Of a stretch of DNA of 64,000 nt, positions 26,426 through 34,247 are shown piece by piece. Origin of the DNA: Myxococcota bacterium (GTDB taxonomy: Bacteria; Myxococcota_A; UBA796; UBA9615; JAKLKC01); assembly GCA_023150875.1 (NCBI GenBank), contig JAKLKC010000011.1:62001-126000 (forward strand), read 5' to 3'. Both the position numbers and the translations under genes were made by a program. How positions within the stretch are numbered: position 1 is the stretch's first letter; the number at the start of each line of letters is the position of its first letter. Under the pieces are notes generated by a model that was not told the origin of the DNA, searched no databases, and saw nothing but the letters and a program-made list of their open reading frames with translations.

Positions 26426-28178
26426 CGGGACCGCCTCCCCCGCGCCGCCCCTTGGGGACGAAGACGGGGTTCGGCCGGAACTGGATGCCGAACTCGACGA
26501 AGAAGCTGACCCTGCCGGGGTTCGGCATGGGCTCCTTGCCGGTCTGGAGGCCGAACTCCGCCTGGAACGCGGTGTCCAGGAGGCCGACGTTCGATCCCTC
26601 CTCCCTCTCCTGGGTGCGGACGTCCGAAGCGGTGAGGTCGATCCAGATCGGGAAGTGGACGAAGGCGCCGAAGTTCTGGCCGAGCTCGAACATGACCCCG
26701 GGCTCGATGTCGAGGAACTGGAGGGTGTACTGGGGGAAGAGCAGGTACTTCGAGTTCGGGGCGACCGCCAGCTCGTTGGCGGCGATGTCCGGGTAGGGCA
26801 TCACCCCGTAGCCCACGGCGATGGACGGCCGTACCCGCTGCTCCCTGAGGGGGTAGAACCGGAGCTTGAAGGCGTGGCTCAGGGTGGGGAGCTCGTCCGT
26901 CAGCCACTCGTCCTCCAGGAAGTAGCTGGGGTCGGCGTCGATGGTGCTGCCGGAGGCGAGGTGGCCGTCCTCCTTCTGGCGATAGACCGGCACCTCGACG
27001 ATGCCGAGGGTGTACTCGAAGTCCAGGAAGGGAAGGATCCCGAACCCGACGGTGAAGTCGGCCCTGGGCCGCGCGCCCGAGGCGTCCAGGGACTGGTAGC
27101 CGTAGTTGTCCAGGATGTGGGAGAGCAGGTCGTCCTGGATGTAGTGGCCGTAGTAGCGCAGTCCGAAGTTCGACGCGAAGGGCATGCTCACGCCGCCCGA
27201 CACGCCCAGCAGGAGCTGGAGGTGGTGGCCGGCGTGACGACGCCTCCACTCGTCCAGCGCGAGACCGGAGTTCCGGTAGGCGATGTACTCCCTCTTGTTC
27301 AGCCCGATGTCCTCCCACGGGGTCGAGATGAACTCCCCCGCGTCGCTCACGTCCAGGTCGCTCATTCGGATCCGCGCCGGCCGGGTGAGCTTCTTGTTGA
27401 CATCGAGGACCTCGAAGGTCGCGTTCCCCAGGGCGGAGTCCAGGGCCTTCAGGGCGACCTTCTCGCGGGCGAGCTGCGCCTCCGCCTCGTCGTCCTCGTC
27501 GGGGCTGCCCCGGAGGTCCTCGGTGTCGACCTCGTCCACGGGTGGGGCCGCCAGCCGCGCCAGGGTGGTGGCCACGGAGCGCACCACCGACGCGCGCCCG
27601 TCTCCTTCCACCTCCACCGCGTAGGCCTGCTCCACCTGGGACTCGGCGATGTTGATGATGGTGACGATGAGGCGGGGCTTCTTCTGGCGGAGCTCCACCC
27701 GGCCGCTGACCACCCGGTCGGCATCCCCCTTCTCGCCCAGCACGAGCTGGCAGCCCGCCTCCTGCTCGTCGGGGCAGCCCTTCATGTAGAGGGTCGCGGG
27801 GGTCTCGAAGATCGGCGGGACCTGGGTCAGCTCCAGGACGTCCAGCTCGGTGTGCCCGCGGAGGTCCGCCAGGACCTCGGCGGAGAGGGCCGCGGCGTCG
27901 TCCTTGGCGGCCTGGTTCGCCGGGACGAAGTCGACGAAGAGGACCCGTTGGGTGGTGCCGGGACGGCGGGGCGGAGCGGGCTGCTCGGCGCGGCTCGCCG
28001 GGGCTTGGGCTCCGGTGCGCGCGGGGCCGGCATCGTCGTCCAGGTGCTCTTCGTCTCCGTCCTCGTCCGCCGCCCGTGCATCCGGCGGGAGCCCGGTGGC
28101 TCCGGCCGCGGCGAGCAGCGCGAGGAGGAGGAGCGGGAGGGTCGGCTTCCGGGGGGCGAGGTCGGCAGGCAAGATCAT
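26406..28178 (-). CDS. Large secreted protein with outer-membrane-like C-terminal half
   Basis: This 590-residue protein (from ATG 28178) has a signal peptide (LPLLLLALLAAAGATGLPPD ARA), then an acidic linker. A domain of about 200 residues resembles bacterial lipoprotein/GNA1162-like factors (RVLFVDFVPANQAAKDDAAA, CQLVLGEKGDADRVVSGRVE, KPRLIVTIINIAESQVEQAY). The C-terminal 300 residues alternate aromatic strands (LQLLLGVSGGVSMPFASNFG, FTVGFGILPFLDFEYTLGIV, YLLFPQYTLQFLDIEPGVMF, FAVHFPIWIDL-like segments) and suggest an outer-membrane beta-barrel. The start has GGAG four bases before it; ATG 28211 is an alternative. It ends with tandem TAA-TAG stops and overlaps the small lipoprotein gene. 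Function unknown. Confidence 0.72.
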   Translation of the reverse strand: MILPADLAPRKPTLPLLLLALLAAAGATGLPPDARAADEDGDEEHLDDDAGPARTGAQAPASRAEQPAPPRRPGTTQRVLFVDFVPANQAAKDDAAALSAEVLADLRGHTELDVLELTQVPPIFETPATLYMKGCPDEQEAGCQLVLGEKGDADRVVSGRVELRQKKPRLIVTIINIAESQVEQAYAVEVEGDGRASVVRSVATTLARLAAPPVDEVDTEDLRGSPDEDDEAEAQLAREKVALKALDSALGNATFEVLDVNKKLTRPARIRMSDLDVSDAGEFISTPWEDIGLNKREYIAYRNSGLALDEWRRRHAGHHLQLLLGVSGGVSMPFASNFGLRYYGHYIQDDLLSHILDNYGYQSLDASGARPRADFTVGFGILPFLDFEYTLGIVEVPVYRQKEDGHLASGSTIDADPSYFLEDEWLTDELPTLSHAFKLRFYPLREQRVRPSIAVGYGVMPYPDIAANELAVAPNSKYLLFPQYTLQFLDIEPGVMFELGQNFGAFVHFPIWIDLTASDVRTQEREEGSNVGLLDTAFQAEFGLQTGKEPMPNPGRVSFFVEFGIQFRPNPVFVPKGRRGGGGPDEILGD

Positions 28179-28227
28179 CCGGCTCCGCGTGGGACCTTCC
28201 GGGGTCGGCATGGAAGGGCGGCACCGA

Positions 28228-28236
28228 ACGCTAGCA
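28228..28236 (-). promoter_or_regulatory. Extended -10 promoter (TGCTAGCGT)
   Basis: TGCTAGCGT on the minus strand, with TTGTGC 18 bases upstream of the TAGCGT hexamer as a possible -35. It would give a leader of about 43 bases to ATG 28178. Confidence 0.5.
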
Positions 28237-28280
28237 CAGGGGTCCCCGCCCGCACAACCGCCTCCCCGACGCCCCCGGTC

Positions 28281-29144
28281 TCACAGCCGCGACAGGTTCG
28301 CGCGGATCCACGCCTCGGCCCGCTCGTGGTCGGGGTGGCAGGCCTCCCGGCGGCGGAACTCGGGGGTGTGGAGGCGGCGGCGGCCCCCCTGGCGCTCGAT
28401 GCCCAGCTCCCAGTGGAGGAGCTCGTGGTGGATGGTGGTGGCGATCACGCACTCGGGGACGTCGGGGCGGTCGAGGCAGGGATGGATGCGGACGAGGCCC
28501 GCCTTGTCGTCCCAGGAGCCCAGGCGGACGTGGCGCCGACGCCGCCCCGCGGGCCGCCCCGCCGCCCCCCAGGTGATCCGGCCATCGAAGCGGCCCCCGA
28601 AACGGGCTTCGTTCTCCCGGGCGAGGAGCGCCTCCAGGTCGAACACCTTGCCCTGGGTCCAGATCCGGGTGCGGCGCGTCCGTGTGTGGGGCGGCGCCTC
28701 GTCCGGACCCGGCTGGAGGGCGTCGAGCAGGGAGCGGGTGGACGCCCTCCCGGGGTGGCGGATCCAGTGCACCAGGGCGTCCCAGACCCGTGGCCCCCGC
28801 TGGACCGCCCGCGCCACCACCCGGACCCTGAGGCGGCCCCCCTCGCGGATCCACGTCGCCCAGCGGCGCTCGTTGCGCGTGAGCGTGAGGTGAACCGCCT
28901 GGCCCAGCTCCCTCACGAGGTAGGCGTGGAGGTCGGCGGCGGACGGGACCGCGAACCCGCCGACGTTGGCGGCACCCCCGGAGGCGTCGTGGGGGAGGGC
29001 GACGGTCCGGCCTCCCTTCTCGGGCGAGCGGACCGCAGGCACCTCGGGCTTGGGCTCCGGGGTGGCCCGCTCCGGCGGAGCGGCGACCGCTTCGGGGGCG
29101 GCGGCGTCGGCGAAGAGGTGGAGCTGTAGCGCGGGGCAACGCAC
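28281..29144 (-). CDS. SprT-like zinc metalloprotease domain protein
   Basis: The C-terminal 120 residues match SprT-like proteins. There is a beta-strand approach (RLGSWDDKAGLVRIHPCLDR), the zinc helix ATTIHHELLHWELG with an HExxH core (HELLH), and a third ligand candidate in RRRLHTPEFRRREACHPDHE. The N-terminal part (about 160 residues) is basic and of unknown fold (ERRWATWIREGGRLRVRVVA). Related SPRTN/SprT proteins are DNA-protein crosslink proteases or zinc-binding factors; here the role is inferred only from the fold. The start is uncertain: GTG 29144 (VRCPALQLHLFADAAAP) or TTG 29168, which sits beside an eight-T run. Likely length is 287 residues. Confidence 0.75.
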   Translation of the reverse strand: MRCPALQLHLFADAAAPEAVAAPPERATPEPKPEVPAVRSPEKGGRTVALPHDASGGAANVGGFAVPSAADLHAYLVRELGQAVHLTLTRNERRWATWIREGGRLRVRVVARAVQRGPRVWDALVHWIRHPGRASTRSLLDALQPGPDEAPPHTRTRRTRIWTQGKVFDLEALLARENEARFGGRFDGRITWGAAGRPAGRRRRHVRLGSWDDKAGLVRIHPCLDRPDVPECVIATTIHHELLHWELGIERQGGRRRLHTPEFRRREACHPDHERAEAWIRANLSRL

Positions 29145-29166
29145 GGCCGCAGCATGTCGGCCGTCC

Positions 29167-29174
29167 AAAAAAAA
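29167..29174 (-). other. Isolated eight-T run in the leader of the SprT-like gene
   Basis: Eight consecutive T on the minus strand is conspicuous in this GC-rich sequence. It lies about 90 bases after the stop of the retropepsin gene and 20 bases before the SprT-like start. The nearest strong hairpin (CCGGC/GCCGG) is about 60 bases upstream, so a classical intrinsic terminator is doubtful. Confidence 0.3.
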
Positions 29175-29264
29175 GTCAACGGCGACGCATACCTAGAGTT
29201 CCAGCTCGCCTTGCTTGGGGCCGGCGCCGGCTTCCCGGCCGGGCGCGGGCCCACCGATCCCGCG

Positions 29265-31460
29265 TCAGGGCAGGGGTGGGAGGGACACCCCGACGTCCAG
29301 CGCGCGGGCGTACCGGTCGAGGCGAAACGGTTCGGCGAGGAGGGCGAGGCGCGCCGCTTCCCGGGCCTCGCCCCGGCGACCCGCGCGGTGGAGGACCAGC
29401 GCCCGGGCGTCCAGGAGCGAGGGGCCTCCGGGGTCCAGGGCGAGGGCCGCGTCGATCCAGCGGATGGCTCCCTCGGGGTCCGCTCCCCCCTCGGCACGCC
29501 CCCGGGCTGCGGCCTCCCACAGGCGGCTCCGGTCCCTCCGGGCGGCGCTCCCCCGGGGGACGTCATCGGGGAGCGCCGCCGTCCACGCCGCGAAGGCGCG
29601 TCGCCTCGCCTCCGCCCGACCCTCGCCCCCCCGGCGCCGGACCAGCTCCGCCTCGACGTCCGGGGGAACCGCCCCCGTTCCCAGCGCCGCGGCCGATCGG
29701 AGGGCGCGATCCACCCCCCGGCGGTCCTCGGCGCGGCCCAGGTCCGCGGTCCGCAGCAGGCCCCGCCAGGCGCCGGGGTGGGAGGGGGCGGCGGCGAGCA
29801 AGGCGAGGTAGTGCCGGGCGGCCTCCACGGCATCGCCGCGCTGCTCCGACGCCCAACCCAGGCCCACCCAGGCGTCCAGGATGGGCACGGGGGCCCCCCG
29901 CAGGGGCCTCCACACGCCCTCCGCGGCGTCGGGGCGACCTGCGTGGAGGAGGGCGACGGCCCGGTCGAGGTCGGCGGCGACGGCGGCGTAGAGGTCCCCG
30001 CCGGGAGCAGGCACCGCGAGGTGCTCCAGCAGGTTCGCCGCCTCCCCCGCCCTGCCGGTCAGCGCGGCCCAGGCGGCGTCTTCCCAGATCACTCCCGGGT
30101 CCGCCCCGAGGCCGGCGCGCTCGGCCCCCTCCCGGTACGCGGCCCGGCGGGTGGCGTCCCCCGCCTCCCGGGCCGCCGCCAGGACCATGCGGTGCAGGGC
30201 GGGGGCGACGCTCCCCCGGTCCAGGGCCGAGATGGCCGCGGAGAGAGCCTCGTCCCGGCGCGAGAGGCGCAGCAGGATCGGGACCTGCCGCTCCATGGGG
30301 CCGGCGGCTCCGGTGCGGTCGGCCTCCTCGGCCAGCTCCCGCAGGGGGCCATCGGCGCAGGGCCGCAGCCCGGGTCCGGTGCCGGGCCCGAGGCGGGCGC
30401 GCCTCGCCCCGGTGTCGACGGCGAGGAGGAGACCGTCGAGGAGATCGAACCCCAGCACCGCGGGGAGGGCCCGGTTCGCCGGAGCCGTCGCCCCGGGGCC
30501 GGTGGGGCCGAAGACCAGGAGTGGAGACGGGACGAGCCGGGTGCCCAGCGCTTCGATCGCCGGAGCCATGCCCTCCAGGTGGAAGGGAGGCCCGGCCCCG
30601 GCGAAGCCGACGATGCCCCCCGGAACCGCCTCGTAGAGGATCCCCGCGGAGTCGGCGATCTCCGACGAGACCGCGGTGCGCGCCGCCCCGGTGTCGAGCC
30701 TGGCCCGGAAGCGGACCCGACCCGTGGGGCCGGTGATCGAGCCCGCCACCACCAGGCCGCCCCGCCTCTCCGGGGTCCGGTGGGACGCGCCTCCCCCACC
30801 CGCCTCCCCCGCGTCCGGGACGGCGCCTGCCACGCCTCCGGTCCCGAAGCCGACGTCCCCGGCGCCCAGGTCCAGGGCGAGGGATGGGGCGGCGAGGAGC
30901 ACGTCCGCCCCCAGGAACCCGCCGAAGGGCGCCTCCGCCGCGCGGACCAGGGGGGCGCCCTCCAGGACCCCGACTACCAGGTCCCGGAAGGATCCGTTGG
31001 CCACCTGAAGCCGGTCGAGCCTCGCCAGGCGCACCGGGAACCCGCCCGTCACCGACGCCCCCGCGACGTCGGGGAGGCCCCGGCCGTCCACCCGGGCGGC
31101 CATCGCGGCGGCGCGGGTCAGGAGGGTGCGGTCGGCGCCGGTGTCCACCACCATGGCGAAGGGCGCCCCCCCCCGGCCGAGGTGGACCTCGACCAGGGGG
31201 AGGCGCTCGGCGTCGTCCAGGCAGACCATCCCCCGGGGGCCCTCGGGGTCGACGGCGACCACCGCAGCCCCCGGCCCGGGCGCTCCCGGCCGCGCCGCCC
31301 AGGGAACACAGGCTGCACCCAGCACGCCCGCGAGCGTGAGGGACACCCTCCCGGGGGGCGGCGGAGCGCCCCTCGCTGCGGCCCGGAGCGCCCGGGGAGC
31401 GCCCGCGGCGGGCGCGCGCCTCCGTTGGGAGGGCGGGGGCGCGGGTCCTTCGGCGTCCAT
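29265..31460 (-). CDS. Double retropepsin-like aspartic protease with TPR-like C-terminal half
   Basis: The 731-residue protein has a membrane-anchor or lipoprotein-like segment near residues 40-51 (LTLAGVLGAAC). Two retropepsin-like domains in tandem follow. The first has the catalytic triplet in FAMVVDTGADRTLL (Asp106) and closes with FLGADVLLAAPSLALDLGAG. The second has RARLDTGAARTAVSSEI and AVLGFDLLDGLLLAVDTGAR. The C-terminal 350 residues are helical TPR-like repeats (DAWVGLGWASEQRGDAVEAA, SLLDARALVLHRAGRRGEAR). Retropepsin domains usually dimerise; two in one chain could form an internal dimer. ATG 31460 has no ribosome site, but a TGCTATCCT promoter ends 8 bases upstream, implying a leaderless mRNA. 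The target is unknown. Confidence 0.8.
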   Translation of the reverse strand: MDAEGPAPPPSQRRRAPAAGAPRALRAAARGAPPPPGRVSLTLAGVLGAACVPWAARPGAPGPGAAVVAVDPEGPRGMVCLDDAERLPLVEVHLGRGGAPFAMVVDTGADRTLLTRAAAMAARVDGRGLPDVAGASVTGGFPVRLARLDRLQVANGSFRDLVVGVLEGAPLVRAAEAPFGGFLGADVLLAAPSLALDLGAGDVGFGTGGVAGAVPDAGEAGGGGASHRTPERRGGLVVAGSITGPTGRVRFRARLDTGAARTAVSSEIADSAGILYEAVPGGIVGFAGAGPPFHLEGMAPAIEALGTRLVPSPLLVFGPTGPGATAPANRALPAVLGFDLLDGLLLAVDTGARRARLGPGTGPGLRPCADGPLRELAEEADRTGAAGPMERQVPILLRLSRRDEALSAAISALDRGSVAPALHRMVLAAAREAGDATRRAAYREGAERAGLGADPGVIWEDAAWAALTGRAGEAANLLEHLAVPAPGGDLYAAVAADLDRAVALLHAGRPDAAEGVWRPLRGAPVPILDAWVGLGWASEQRGDAVEAARHYLALLAAAPSHPGAWRGLLRTADLGRAEDRRGVDRALRSAAALGTGAVPPDVEAELVRRRGGEGRAEARRRAFAAWTAALPDDVPRGSAARRDRSRLWEAAARGRAEGGADPEGAIRWIDAALALDPGGPSLLDARALVLHRAGRRGEAREAARLALLAEPFRLDRYARALDVGVSLPPLP

Positions 31461-31467
31461 CGAGAGG

Positions 31468-31476
31468 AGGATAGCA
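31468..31476 (-). promoter_or_regulatory. Extended -10 promoter (TGCTATCCT), predicted leaderless start
   Basis: The element is identical to the ssb promoter. Its downstream edge is 8 bases from the ATG at 31460, so transcription should begin at or beside the start codon. Confidence 0.55.
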
Positions 31477-32077
31477 CCGGGCCCCCGGCCCGCCACCCCG
31501 CCCCACGGTGCCCCCAGATGCGCGGCCGAGGGGCATCGTGTCGCGTGCCTCGGGACCCGGGGCACACCCCACGACACACGAGCGCGAGCAAGGACGCGAT
31601 CCACAGAACACGCGCACGGGCAGGGCCGTGGGCCACGGTCCGCGTGCCCGGGCACGGCCGCGAGCCACGAGCACGAAGGCCGAAAGGGCCGCGATCCCCG
31701 AGGGCGAGGTCGGACGGAGCGAGTGCAGCGAGGGGGGGCGTGCATGGAGTCGCCCGCGACGGAAGCCGCACGTGGGGTGCGCGGTGTGGTCCCCCGGTCC
31801 TCGCAGGGTGCTCCGGGGGCGGGGCCCCCGCGTCGGGGATGGGGGTTCCCCTCGCATGCCTGACCGTTTCGGCCCCAAGCCTCTCTCGTGTCTCCCCGTG
31901 CCGGAGTTCGGGCACGAACCGAGGGACGATGGGTCGCAACCGGACGGGCATGCTCCCTTGCGCTCCTCGGGCCGGCACGGTTCAATGTCTGCCCTGTCGG
32001 CGCACCGCACGGGCGGACCGGAAGGTGGCCGGCACCCCCGAGCGGCGCGGGCAATCACCGGCGATGGGAGATCCCCT
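31477..32077. other. Long gene-free stretch rich in perfect inverted repeats
   Basis: About 600 bases carry no convincing coding sequence on either strand. Perfect or near-perfect inverted repeats are dense. They are CCGTGG-G-CCACGG (31626-31638), the 14-base palindrome CGTGCCCGGGCACG (31643-31656), GGCC-GAAAG-GGCC (31678-31690), CGGGGGC-GGG-GCCCCCG (31814-31830) and CGTGCC...GGCACG (31897-31916). The block may encode a structured RNA or hold the upstream regulatory region of the lipoprotein gene at 32078. No T-run or tRNA/rRNA signature is seen. Confidence 0.4.
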
Positions 32078-32974
32078 ATGAAGTGGCGCGCCATCTCGAC
32101 CGCGGTGGGACTCCTCGCAGTCGGGTCGGCATGCACCGGGGACGGTGGAGACCGCACGGAGTTCGGCCTGGTGGAGCTCACCGTCCTGGAGGGGGACGTC
32201 CCCGGCACGGGGTTGCCCGGGGTGGGTGCGCGGGCGTTGCTGTCGGTGGCGGACGATGCCGAGGGGACCTGGAGGGGCAGCATCACCTTCATCGACGGAG
32301 GCCTGCTGGCCCGGATGGACCCCGAGGGCTGGTCGGGACCCTTCGCCCTCGAAGGGGACTGCGTGGACGGGACCTGCCACCTGGTCCACGGCGATCCCGA
32401 CGGCCCGACGGAAGGGGGTGCCGAGCCGGGTGACGACCTCGCCCTCGACCTCTCCTTCGTCCTCGAGGGGACGGGCGTCTCCGGGGAGCTCCTCCAGGTC
32501 CACAGGATCGACGGCGCCGAGGTGGGGCGCGCCCTCCTCGCCCTGGAGGGTCGCATCTCCGGTCCGGCCAGCTTCGACCCCGGGGCCTTCGCCGTGCGGT
32601 CCTTCCGGAACGGGGCGTGCACGTCCTGGAACGGCTCGGGGGTCGAGGTCCAGGTGGCGTTCGACGAGACGGAGCGCGGCCACCTGAGCGATGCCTCGGG
32701 CCTCCTCACCGGGGTGGACGGGCCGATCTCGCTGCCCGGCGTCGCATCGGGCGACCACTTCTACGCCTTCGCCGCCCGCTCGACGGTGGACGGCAGCGAC
32801 GGCGCGGAGTGCCTGGACGAGCGCCTCTGGTGGGCGGAGGTGGCCGTGGAGGGTGGCCGGATGAGCGGGACCGTCTCCGTCGTGTGGCGGCGGGACGACG
32901 ACGATGGCCGGTACCCGTGCCCGGGGCAGCCCATCGACTGCAGTTCGGTGTACGTGCTCGATCCCGCGGGCTGA
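32078..32974 (+). CDS. Secreted lipoprotein of unknown function
   Basis: This 298-residue protein begins MKWRAISTAVGLLAVGSAC, a lipoprotein signal with Cys19. The mature region is acidic and beta-rich with regular Cys pairs (ALEGDCVDGTCHLVHGDPDG, SFRNGACTSWNGSGVEVQVA, YPCPGQPIDCSSVYVLDPAG) that probably form disulphides outside the cytoplasm. Two similar strand blocks (SFVLEGTGVSGELLQVHRID and EVAVEGGRMSGTVSVVWRRD) suggest a repeated beta-sandwich. No family is recognised. ATG 32078 has GGGAG seven bases upstream, so the longer open frame from 31508, which is Arg/Gly noise, is rejected. It faces the surface-protein genes on the other strand. Confidence 0.75.
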   Translation: MKWRAISTAVGLLAVGSACTGDGGDRTEFGLVELTVLEGDVPGTGLPGVGARALLSVADDAEGTWRGSITFIDGGLLARMDPEGWSGPFALEGDCVDGTCHLVHGDPDGPTEGGAEPGDDLALDLSFVLEGTGVSGELLQVHRIDGAEVGRALLALEGRISGPASFDPGAFAVRSFRNGACTSWNGSGVEVQVAFDETERGHLSDASGLLTGVDGPISLPGVASGDHFYAFAARSTVDGSDGAECLDERLWWAEVAVEGGRMSGTVSVVWRRDDDDGRYPCPGQPIDCSSVYVLDPAG

Positions 32975-32999
32975 CCGTCGCCACGCTGCCCCCGGCCCT

Positions 33000-34202
33000 T
33001 CACCTCGAATTCGCGTCCCTTCGCCTCCGGCGCGATCCCATCCCCGCCGCCGCCACTCCCCCCGCAACCGCGAGGCTCCCCGGTGCGGGACCGGCCCCGC
33101 CGCACCCGCAGGCGGGGGACCACTCCTCCGACGCCTGGCCCTCCGGGCTCCCGCCGTCGACGGCCGCGTCGTCGTCCGATGGCGAGGCGTCATCGTCCGG
33201 CGGGACCGAGTCGTCGTCCGGTGCCGGCGTGTCGTCGTCGGAGGGGGGGACCCAGCCCGCCTCGTGCACCGTCACCTCCACCTCCGGGCTCGACGCGGAT
33301 CCGCCCGGGCCGGACGCGGCGATCCATGCGCGCCACCCGCCCGGCGCCATGGTCTCCGAGCCGACGTCCGTGGTGCCCGCCGCCCCCGGGAGGGCGATGC
33401 ACCCCGCCTCCCCGCCCGAGACCGGGGCGCCGCAGATGGACACCGAGTCCGAAGGGCCCGACACCGACCAGCCCACGGTGAACGCCTCCCCCTGCGCCAG
33501 CTCCATCGGGGCGATGTCGAAGGCGTCGACCACCGGCGCGGCCGGGACCTCCTCCGCGCACAGCGAGACCCGTTCGTAGACGACGTCCGCCAGAAGCGGG
33601 TCGTTGGCGTAGCTCCCGTCGTTGGGGACTCGGACGGAGGTGTAGGGGATGACACCGCCCGCCTCGGGGCTGTAGTCCACCCCCACCGCCGACACCCCGT
33701 CCACGGACATCTCCGCCCAGCCGCCGCCCCACACGACCACGAACTCGTGGGTGTCCCCGGCGCTCCAGTCCCTCTCGCCGCTCCACGCCCCCAGCTCGCC
33801 GGTCCCCGACGCCCCGTACTCCATGCCGATCTGGAGCTTCACCCGGCCCGCATAGCCCTCGTAGATGTCGCCCGCCATCTTCACCTGGAGGAACTGGTCC
33901 ACCAGCCCGTCGCTGAAGCTGCCGCCCCACGACGTGAAGGCCTCGGCCAGGTCGCTCTGGCTCAGGTCGTGTTCCTCCAGTCCGGTCACCACGAAGGCGA
34001 GCCGCCCCGCCGTGACGGGCACCGGCAGGTCGTACACCAGGCTGCCCCCCTGGGGGCGCCACCCCCCGGCGACGAAGGAGCCGCCGTATCGATCGGCCAC
34101 GGTCGTGCCGCTGGACAGGTCGTCGTCGAACAGCACCGTGCAGGCGTAGGCCGGCAGCGGCAGCAGCGGCGGAACGAGGGCGACGAGGAGCAGGAGGCGC
34201 AT
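33000..34202 (-). CDS. Surface protein with Asp-rich linker and MYXO-CTERM-like tail
   Basis: This 400-residue secreted protein has a signal peptide (MRLLLLVALVPPLLPLPAYA) and an N-terminal domain of about 190 residues that looks like a jelly-roll/concanavalin-like sandwich (RLAFVVTGLEEHDLSQSDLA, THEFVVVWGGGWAEMSVDGV). A beta-sandwich with Cys pairs follows (SVSICGAPVSGGEAGCIALP). Next is an Asp-triplet linker (PPSDDDTPAPDDDSVPPDDD), then a C-terminal tripartite tail: CGCGG, a weakly hydrophobic GSLAVAGGVAAAGMG and RRRRR. Cys, hydrophobic segment and Arg cluster are the parts of MYXO-CTERM sorting signals. ATG 34202 with GGGGG upstream is preferred over TTG 34208. It lies 45 bases after the large lipoprotein gene and is probably cotranscribed. 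Confidence 0.78.
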   Translation of the reverse strand: MRLLLLVALVPPLLPLPAYACTVLFDDDLSSGTTVADRYGGSFVAGGWRPQGGSLVYDLPVPVTAGRLAFVVTGLEEHDLSQSDLAEAFTSWGGSFSDGLVDQFLQVKMAGDIYEGYAGRVKLQIGMEYGASGTGELGAWSGERDWSAGDTHEFVVVWGGGWAEMSVDGVSAVGVDYSPEAGGVIPYTSVRVPNDGSYANDPLLADVVYERVSLCAEEVPAAPVVDAFDIAPMELAQGEAFTVGWSVSGPSDSVSICGAPVSGGEAGCIALPGAAGTTDVGSETMAPGGWRAWIAASGPGGSASSPEVEVTVHEAGWVPPSDDDTPAPDDDSVPPDDDASPSDDDAAVDGGSPEGQASEEWSPACGCGGAGPAPGSLAVAGGVAAAGMGSRRRRRDANSR

Positions 34203-34247
34203 GGTCAACCCCCGGAGCCGCGAGACTCGTCGGTGAGCAGCAACGAC

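Noticed and set aside
31508-32077. N-terminal extension of the lipoprotein gene starting at 31508
   Set aside because: The added sequence is Arg/Gly/Pro-rich without hydrophobic pattern. ATG 32078 has a ribosome site and begins a proper lipoprotein signal.
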